Origin: an uncultured Oscillospiraceae bacterium
Lineage (GTDB): Bacteria > Bacillota > Clostridia > Oscillospirales > Oscillospiraceae
Direction: 5' to 3'
Length of the DNA: 25,243 nucleotides
Assembly (NCBI GenBank): GCA_934636305.1
Contig: CAKUAM010000025.1
Location: forward strand, 1 to 25,243
Of the stretch, positions 20,663-25,243 are shown one piece after another; the stretch's first letter is position 1, and the number at the start of each line of letters is the position of its first letter. The notes under the pieces were generated by a model that saw only the letters and a program-made list of their open reading frames with translations, was not told the origin of the DNA and did no database searches. Both the position numbers and the translations under genes were made by a program.

Positions 20663-22531
20663 TTATCCCTTGGTCTGCCAATGCGGATCAATGCCAAGCG
20701 ATTCCAGCGCGGCAATGGTGTGCGAGGCGCCAATGGGCACGGAATCCACATACAGCTCCGATTTCTGCCCCGGGATACCGGAGTCCACGGAGAATACGAG
20801 CCACAGGGCTGCGTAGTTGGCGTCCTCGCCGGCAGCCTCCACCGTGGCGGCGTCCGCCGGGCGCACATCCTCCGCGCCGAGTGTCCCGTCCAGAATATCC
20901 TGTACGCAGGCGTCATAGACGAGCCAGGCGTCTGTGGTGCCGAGCGTCTGCCTGTCGCGGCTGTCCGAGAATACCACATCGCACGACCAGACGTCCGACT
21001 GCGTGCGCGGTGCGTCAAAGCCCGTGCGGACGAGAATGCAGGTCGGGCTGTTGTAGAGCGAGGCGAAGTCTGCAATCAGGCTGCCGGAATCGGAAAGCTC
21101 GTCGGCGGTAAAGATGGCGTCATAATAGCGCTGCAGAACCTTGCCGTTTTTCAGCCGATAGGAAATATAGACGGCTTGTGTGCTGTCTGTGCCGTCGCGG
21201 AAATGGACCCTGCGTGCATCCTGGGCGGTGCGTTCCTCCACGAAACGGGTATGCAGCTGGATGACGCTTTCAATGAACTCCGGATCCTGGGACATGTAGC
21301 TCAGACCATAATGCTGGCGCATGGTGAGGCCCGCAGAGGCAACCGTGTGTTCCTCCGGGATCCGCCGGGAATAGCCGAACAGATCGGCCTTCGCCGCGCC
21401 GAATGTCACAAACAGTGCCAGACAGCATACGCCGAGTCCGAGCCAGCCGTGCCGGAACACGTGGATCGTCTTATTCAGCATCATCCGGGCGAAGAAATAT
21501 CCGACGGCAGCGCCAAGGAATAAAAACACAAGAACCGTCCAGAAGCTGTCTGCTGCGTTGGAGGGGAACAGCTGCATCACCAGCGCGCAGATGACCAGTG
21601 CGCAGCCGATGGTAAATACGTACAGCGCAACAGGGCGGAGCTGCCGGATGGCAATGACGTCGCCGCAGCGCTCCATTTCCCGCGTTTTGAGCAGCCAGAA
21701 CGCGAGCAGCGCGAACAGCACGCCGACACTGGCGAGAATCAGCAGATACTGCCAGCCGAACAGCCTGGGCTCGTCATAGAGCAGATGATTGGCGGTGCTG
21801 CCGGCAGCCAGATGGTTCGATGCGACGGTTACACCGCCCTGCAGCAGATAATAAAGCGGCGAGAGCGCCTTTGCGGCGGCTTCGGCGCCGCCGGACAGAC
21901 TGGGCGGCATGCCGTAGACAAACGTCTGCAGCAGACCCTGGACAATGCTCTCAACAACGATGGCGGCAACGTTCAAAATGAGATATACGACGGGCATGGC
22001 GGCCATCTGGCCGATGACCATGCACAGAAGCGACGCAAAGGAGAAGAAAAACAGAAATTCCAGCATGCTGGCGGCTGCGGCCTGCATGGCATAGGAAAAG
22101 ACCGGAACGCCGAGCAGCGCGCCGGCGGCTGTGCTGAGAAGCGCGGACAAAAGCACCGGTACGGTGCACACCAGCAGCGCAGCGGCATAGATCGTCAGAA
22201 AGATGGTCGGCCTGCGGACAGGAAGGGATGCGACAAAATAGGCCCGCGAGGTGGAAAACAGCCAGCGAAACAGCACCCATGCCAGAAGCAGACCGTAGAG
22301 GCACATGACGATGGTGCACAGCGTGCTTCCGCCCGCCTCCAGAACACCCGCCTGTACGGCGCCGGTGTAGTTGTAATAGGAGTAGTCCTGTATGGTGTAA
22401 TGCTGGTAGGCGGCGTACAGCTGCACCGGAAGCAGCAGCTGGTACAGTGTGAACAGCACCCAGACAGGGGCTGTCTTTTTAAGCGCGCGGAGGAAAACGG
22501 CGCGGTCAAAGTACGAGATTTTTGATGTCAT
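20663..22531 (-). CDS. ABC transporter permease, YtrC/YtrD-like
   Basis: A 622-residue membrane protein. Hydrophobic helices occupy about residues 23-42, 66-90, 108-130, 150-200 (two), 258-278, 300-320, 333-353 and 368-388. A soluble C-terminal domain of about 230 residues (HTVASAGLTMRQHYGLSY to the end) is probably outside the membrane. It is co-transcribed with the GntR regulator and ATPase, and its start overlaps the ATPase end by 26 nt, so it is the membrane partner of that exporter. The YtrA-type operon layout suggests response to wall-active antibiotics or envelope stress, by analogy with Bacillus ytr genes. The large C-terminal domain is not typical of YtrC/D. Substrate unknown. Confidence 0.78.
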   Translation of the reverse strand: MTSKISYFDRAVFLRALKKTAPVWVLFTLYQLLLPVQLYAAYQHYTIQDYSYYNYTGAVQAGVLEAGGSTLCTIVMCLYGLLLAWVLFRWLFSTSRAYFVASLPVRRPTIFLTIYAAALLVCTVPVLLSALLSTAAGALLGVPVFSYAMQAAAASMLEFLFFFSFASLLCMVIGQMAAMPVVYLILNVAAIVVESIVQGLLQTFVYGMPPSLSGGAEAAAKALSPLYYLLQGGVTVASNHLAAGSTANHLLYDEPRLFGWQYLLILASVGVLFALLAFWLLKTREMERCGDVIAIRQLRPVALYVFTIGCALVICALVMQLFPSNAADSFWTVLVFLFLGAAVGYFFARMMLNKTIHVFRHGWLGLGVCCLALFVTFGAAKADLFGYSRRIPEEHTVASAGLTMRQHYGLSYMSQDPEFIESVIQLHTRFVEERTAQDARRVHFRDGTDSTQAVYISYRLKNGKVLQRYYDAIFTADELSDSGSLIADFASLYNSPTCILVRTGFDAPRTQSDVWSCDVVFSDSRDRQTLGTTDAWLVYDACVQDILDGTLGAEDVRPADAATVEAAGEDANYAALWLVFSVDSGIPGQKSELYVDSVPIGASHTIAALESLGIDPHWQTKG

Positions 22532-23393
22532 AGCCGATCCCTCCCAGTTCGTAAATAAAAATTTCCTCCAGGTTCAGCGGCAGCAGGTCGCAAAGCATCG
22601 GGCCGCTGGCGGCAAGCGCGTCGGCGACGGCGTGCTGTCTGCCGCGGATGATGAGCGTCTGTACGCGGCCAAGCATACTCTCATGCAGGATATCAAGCTC
22701 CTGCGGCAGCGGATGCTCCGTGACGAGCTGAACCTTGACAATATTCTCCTGCAGCTCTGTCAGTGCGCGGGAGAGCAGCATGTGCCCCTGGTGCATGATG
22801 CCGACATGGTCGCAGATATCCTCCAGCTCGCGCAGATTGTGCGAGGAGACGAGCACGGTCGTGCCGTAGGCGGCAACATCCTCCATCACAAGCCCCCAGA
22901 TCTGCCGCCGCATAACCGGGTCAAGGCCGTCAACCGGCTCGTCGAGCACCAGATAGTCCGCGCGCAGACAGAGCGTCAGCCAGAACAGCGCATGCTTCTG
23001 CATGCCCTTGGAGAACCGGCGCAGCGGCTGCCGCTCGTCGAGCTGAAACACGTCGCGCAGCGCACGGAACCGGGCCTCGTCGAAGCGGGGGTACAGCGCG
23101 CGGTAGAACCGGTGCAGCTCGCCGATGCTTTCGCTGCCGAGCGTGGTCAGATCGTCCGGGATATAGCCGATGCGGCACTTGACCGATGGATTTTCATAGA
23201 CTGGCAGTCCGCCGATGCTCACGCTGCCGCTGTCCGGGCGGTAGATGCCCATGATGTGGCGCAGGGCGGTGGATTTGCCTGCGCCGTTGGAGCCGACCAG
23301 GCCATAGACAACGCTTTGCGGCACAGTAAGGGACAGATCGTCCAGCGCGCATGTCCGGTCAAAGCGTTTGGTGATGTGTGAGAGCTCAATCAT
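22506..23393 (-). CDS. ABC transporter ATPase, YtrB-like
   Basis: A 295-residue nucleotide-binding subunit. Walker A GSNGAGKST is at 34-42 and the signature RFSKGMQKH at about 126-134. FSKGM in place of LSGGQ is usual in the YtrB/CcmA/BcrA branch. Walker B YLVLDEPVDGLD is at 147-158 and the switch histidine is in LVSSHNLRELE. The C-terminal 80 residues form the extension common to drug-export ATPases. It overlaps the regulator by 8 nt and the permease by 26 nt, a tightly coupled three-gene operon. It powers export or sensing by the adjacent permease. Confidence 0.93.
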   Translation of the reverse strand: MIELSHITKRFDRTCALDDLSLTVPQSVVYGLVGSNGAGKSTALRHIMGIYRPDSGSVSIGGLPVYENPSVKCRIGYIPDDLTTLGSESIGELHRFYRALYPRFDEARFRALRDVFQLDERQPLRRFSKGMQKHALFWLTLCLRADYLVLDEPVDGLDPVMRRQIWGLVMEDVAAYGTTVLVSSHNLRELEDICDHVGIMHQGHMLLSRALTELQENIVKVQLVTEHPLPQELDILHESMLGRVQTLIIRGRQHAVADALAASGPMLCDLLPLNLEEIFIYELGGIGYDIKNLVL

Positions 23394-23757
23394 GTGAAGG
23401 TTCCTCCTTTCGTTCGAGCAGGCTGTGCAGCGCGGTGTCTGTCAGGCCAAGCTCCCGCAGACGCGCCGCCGCGGATAAGAACGCGTCGGTGGCCTGCTGC
23501 ATCTGCTGCTGGGTGAGCACGTCCAGCTGGGCGACGAACGAGCCCTTGCCGGCAACAGAGAGAATGTAGCCGTCTGCTTCCAGCTCGCGGTAGGCACGCT
23601 GGATGGTGTTGGGATTGATGGCGAGCTGGCCGGCAAGCTCCCGCACGGAGGGCAGACGGCTGCCGGGCGGCAGAACGCCTGTCAGCATCAGGCGCTGCAG
23701 CTCCACCTGAATCTGTTCATAGATGGGCCGCGGATCGCGGTAATTGATGGAGATCAT
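23386..23757 (-). CDS. GntR-family repressor, YtrA subfamily
   Basis: A 123-residue regulator. The winged helix-turn-helix fills residues 8-75 (PIYEQIQVELQRLMLTG, LPSVRELAGQLAINPNTIQR, AYRELEADGYILSVAGKG). The effector part is only about 48 residues, two helices with LTQQQMQQATDAF, which is diagnostic of the YtrA subfamily. It probably represses its own operon through the dyad at 23776-23796, next to the -10. ATG 23757 has GGAGG about 7 nt upstream, so a longer in-frame reading was rejected. Inducer unknown; in relatives derepression follows cell-wall antibiotics. Confidence 0.93.
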   Translation of the reverse strand: MISINYRDPRPIYEQIQVELQRLMLTGVLPPGSRLPSVRELAGQLAINPNTIQRAYRELEADGYILSVAGKGSFVAQLDVLTQQQMQQATDAFLSAAARLRELGLTDTALHSLLERKEEPSHD

Positions 23758-23775
23758 ACAGGAACCTCCTGCAAC

Positions 23776-23796
23776 TGTATTAACTGTAGTGATACA
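23776..23796. promoter_or_regulatory. putative YtrA-type operator
   Basis: TGTAT (23776-23780) and ATACA (23792-23796) are symmetrically placed around an 11-nt centre, with TGTATTA/TGATACA as looser half-sites. It directly follows the -10 in the direction of transcription, where a bound GntR dimer would block initiation. The half-sites resemble the TGTAT...ATACA pattern of YtrA operators. Confidence 0.6.
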
Positions 23797-23825
23797 ATCA
23801 TAACATGCCGGACAGGCGCTGTCAA
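23797..23825 (-). promoter_or_regulatory. sigma-A promoter of the GntR-ABC operon
   Basis: TTGACA (23820-23825) and TATGAT (23797-23802) are spaced by 17 bp on the minus strand. Confidence 0.8.
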
Positions 23826-23900
23826 GGCAGACGCTGATGAAATTGACAGGACTCGCTGTCTGCCGCAGGTGATTGCTGCAGATACACCCAAAGAAAAACA

Positions 23901-23936
23901 GTCGCTCCGGAGTCGGGTTTCCGGCTTCGGAGCGAC
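23901..23936 (-). terminator. intrinsic terminator of the broken SLH gene
   Basis: Outer 9-bp perfect arms GTCGCTCCG/CGGAGCGAC enclose a further six pairs around a GTTT loop. On the minus strand the hairpin is followed by TGTTTTTCTTTG. It lies 23 nt past the stop of the SLH remnant, so the original gene end is intact. Confidence 0.75.
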
Positions 23937-23959
23937 GGAGAAGAAGCAAGGCTGCGGCA

Positions 23960-24298
23960 TTATACGGCCTGATAGCTCTGGCAGAAGCGCATCAGCATGG
24001 CGGCAGCCTGCGCGCGTGCCGCGCCGCTTGCCGGGCTGCGGCGATTGCCGCTGACGCCGCTGATGATCCCGGCCTGATCTGGCGCCTGGCCCGGCTACAT
24101 CGGGTCATTTCCGGGCATCTGGCCCGGCGCGCCGCCCGGCTGTATGCCGCCGGCAAACCCGCTCTGGCTGGAGCCGGTCTGCGCTGTGGCAGTTGCTGCG
24201 CTGCTGCCCGAGCAGAGCGTGTAGCTTGTGCCGGAGGTCAGGGACGCAGACGAGAAGAATACGTAGCTTGCGCTGCCGAGCGCAGTGGTGCTGAACAC
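23960..24298 (-). pseudogene. surface protein C-terminal remnant: carbohydrate-binding-like tail plus SLH end, with amber stop
   Basis: The minus frame from 24298 reads a Ser/Thr-rich beta segment (YVFFSSASLTSGTSYTLCSG) and a Gly/Pro tail (GGIQPGGAPGQMPGNDPM). It meets TAG at 24095-24097, then stays open in the same frame with AGIISGVSGN and ARAQAAAMLMRFCQSYQAV to TAA at 23960. The last part is the end of an S-layer homology domain (normally GIISGxxGNxFxPxxxATRAQxAAMLxRF). The rest of the SLH repeat is missing, so two distant parts of one or two proteins seem joined by deletion, and the TAG may be a mutated CAG. Its 5' end is cut at about 24270-24300, where the headless kinase begins on the other strand. 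Confidence 0.6.
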
Positions 24299-25058
24299 GC
24301 TGGCGCTGTGGTCCGGGATTTCCTACGCAGTCTGTGTTGCGCTGGTGTATGTGCTGGTGGTGCTGCTGTCGCGGCGCGCCATCGACCCGGTTGTGCGCGC
24401 GGCAGAGCAGCAGAAGCAGTTTATCACCGACGCCGGGCATGAACTCAAAACGCCGATCACGGTGATTGGTACCAGCCTCAAGGTGCTGGAAATGGAGGTC
24501 GGGCCGCAGAAGTGGATCGATAAGGCGCGCGCGCAGACGCAGAAGCTGCGCGATCTGGTGCAGGCCCTGATTACGCTGTGCAGATACGACGAGGAAACCT
24601 CACCCTTGCACCCGGAGCTCTTTGCGGTCAGCGAGGCAGTGCAGGACACGGCAGAATCGTTCGCTGATTTTGCACAGTCCGGCGGGCATGCGCTGGAGCT
24701 TGCCATTGCGCCGATCCTGCAGTATTGCGGCGATGAGGCCGCCGTGCGGCAGCTGGTGTCGATTCTGCTCGATAACGCGGTCAAGTATGCTGCACCCGGA
24801 ACGGCCATCCGCGTCTCGCTGGAGCCTGTGAAGCACGGCGTGAAGCTTGCGGTGGAGAATGCGTGCCTGCAGCCGCCGCAGGGGGATCTGAACCGGCTTT
24901 TTGACCGGTTTTACCGCCCGGACGCCTCGCGCACAGCCGCAACGGGCGGCTTTGGGATCGGGCTGTCTATCGCAAGAAGCATTGTGGAGGCGCATCGGGG
25001 GACAATTGCGGCTGCCTGCAGCGGGAATATTATTACGTTTACGGCGCTGCTGCGATAA
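24285..25058 (+). CDS. sensor histidine kinase, N-terminally truncated
   Basis: About 257 residues remain. There is one membrane helix (about 8-29, SGISYAVCVALVYVLVVLLS). The HisKA box FITDAGHELKTPITVIG follows with H52 as phospho-acceptor, then the dimerisation helix. The ATPase domain has LVSILLDNAVKYA (N-box), RLFDRFYRPDASR and GGFGIGLSIARSIVEAHRG. A complete relative would have a signal helix, an extracytoplasmic sensor of about 130 residues and usually a response regulator just upstream. None is present, and the opposite strand carries a truncated surface gene instead. The catalytic core is intact and GTG 24285 could start it, but no ribosome site or promoter is evident. Probably a deletion product. 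Confidence 0.8.
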   Translation: MVLNTLALWSGISYAVCVALVYVLVVLLSRRAIDPVVRAAEQQKQFITDAGHELKTPITVIGTSLKVLEMEVGPQKWIDKARAQTQKLRDLVQALITLCRYDEETSPLHPELFAVSEAVQDTAESFADFAQSGGHALELAIAPILQYCGDEAAVRQLVSILLDNAVKYAAPGTAIRVSLEPVKHGVKLAVENACLQPPQGDLNRLFDRFYRPDASRTAATGGFGIGLSIARSIVEAHRGTIAAACSGNIITFTALLR

Positions 25059-25069
25059 GGTAAAAATGG

Positions 25070-25098
25070 CCCCGGCGCTGCAGGCTGCAGCGCCGGGG
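25070..25098. terminator. GC-rich hairpin after the kinase remnant
   Basis: A perfect 13-bp stem (25070-25082 with 25086-25098) has a 3-nt loop and begins 11 nt past the kinase stop. The plus strand lacks a T-run; the minus strand has CATTTTTAC. It may terminate in both directions. Confidence 0.6.
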
Positions 25099-25171
25099 CA
25101 GACGATAAAAGTAACAACGTAAGTTGTGTCGGTTTTTAATATTTTCTTTTTTGCTTCTTCAAAATGCGTAA

Positions 25172-25220
25172 GGAACGGATCATACTTTCTTTCTCGCCAC
25201 TCCGAGAAAGAAAGTATGGC
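25172..25220 (+). repeat. dispersed palindromic repeat family A, copy 2
   Basis: GGAACGGAT is followed by CATACTTTCTTTCTCG (25181-25196), loop CCACTC, and the exact complement arm (25203-25218), then GC. It equals the complement of 13432-13480 outside the loop. The bases from 25099 to the window end hold no gene. Confidence 0.85.
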
Positions 25221-25243
25221 GCGTCAGAAACGGTCACGACGGA

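Overview
The window looks like chromosome of a moderately GC-rich anaerobic gut Clostridium, most likely Oscillospiraceae/Ruminococcaceae. The reasons are AGGAGG-type ribosome binding sites, clean TTGACA/TATAAT promoters, a YtrA-type GntR/ABC operon, a LytTR/GHKL two-component pair, a clostripain-family lipoprotein, SLH-domain remnants and a selenium-type molybdenum hydroxylase locus. The species cannot be named from sequence alone.

Layout. 1-483: two gene fragments joined end to end, a tyrosine-recombinase N-terminus and an MBG/Big-type surface-protein piece. 541-2224: an ECF sigma factor and its membrane anti-sigma protein. 2304-4904: a small LemA-like membrane protein diverging from a LytTR response regulator, GHKL sensor kinase and coupled micro-ORF. 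5016-5981: a D-2-hydroxyacid dehydrogenase. 6233-8239 (minus): a secreted C11 peptidase lipoprotein. 8404-8630: a decayed LysR regulator. 8686-10591 (minus): psuK-psuG for pseudouridine breakdown. 10724-12127 (minus) and 12416-12973 (plus): a purine permease diverging from a purine-type phosphoribosyltransferase. 12974-13607: gene-free DNA full of hairpins and dispersed repeats. 13674-15859: tcdA coupled to an ACT-ACT-metallo-beta-lactamase fusion. 15926-20567 (minus): a polyferredoxin, a molybdenum hydroxylase, a DUF3343 protein and an EF2568-type cysteine desulfurase. 20663-23757 (minus): a GntR-ABC ATPase-ABC permease operon. 23960-25058: a broken SLH/carbohydrate-binding gene and a headless sensor kinase, joined at their truncated 5' ends. 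25172-25220: a second copy of a palindromic repeat.

Functional theme. Much of the middle concerns purines and nucleosides: import (NCS2 permease), salvage (phosphoribosyltransferase), pseudouridine catabolism (PsuK, PsuG) and oxidation of a purine-like substrate by a hydroxylase that has two [2Fe-2S] domains and a molybdopterin domain but no FAD subunit. A four-cluster RnfB-like ferredoxin encoded 1 bp downstream is the probable electron partner. The desulfurase and DUF3343 protein match neighbours of the labile-selenium molybdenum hydroxylase system known from Enterococcus faecalis; SelD, YqeB and YqeC are not in the window.

The least expected observations are: two dispersed repeat families, one a 49-bp unit with invariant 16-bp inverted arms and a changing 6-nt loop; a csd promoter built into the terminator hairpin of the preceding operon, with the same -35 and -10 hexamers as the xdh promoter; a structured leader ahead of xdh; the ACT-MBL fusion; and three rearrangement or decay scars.
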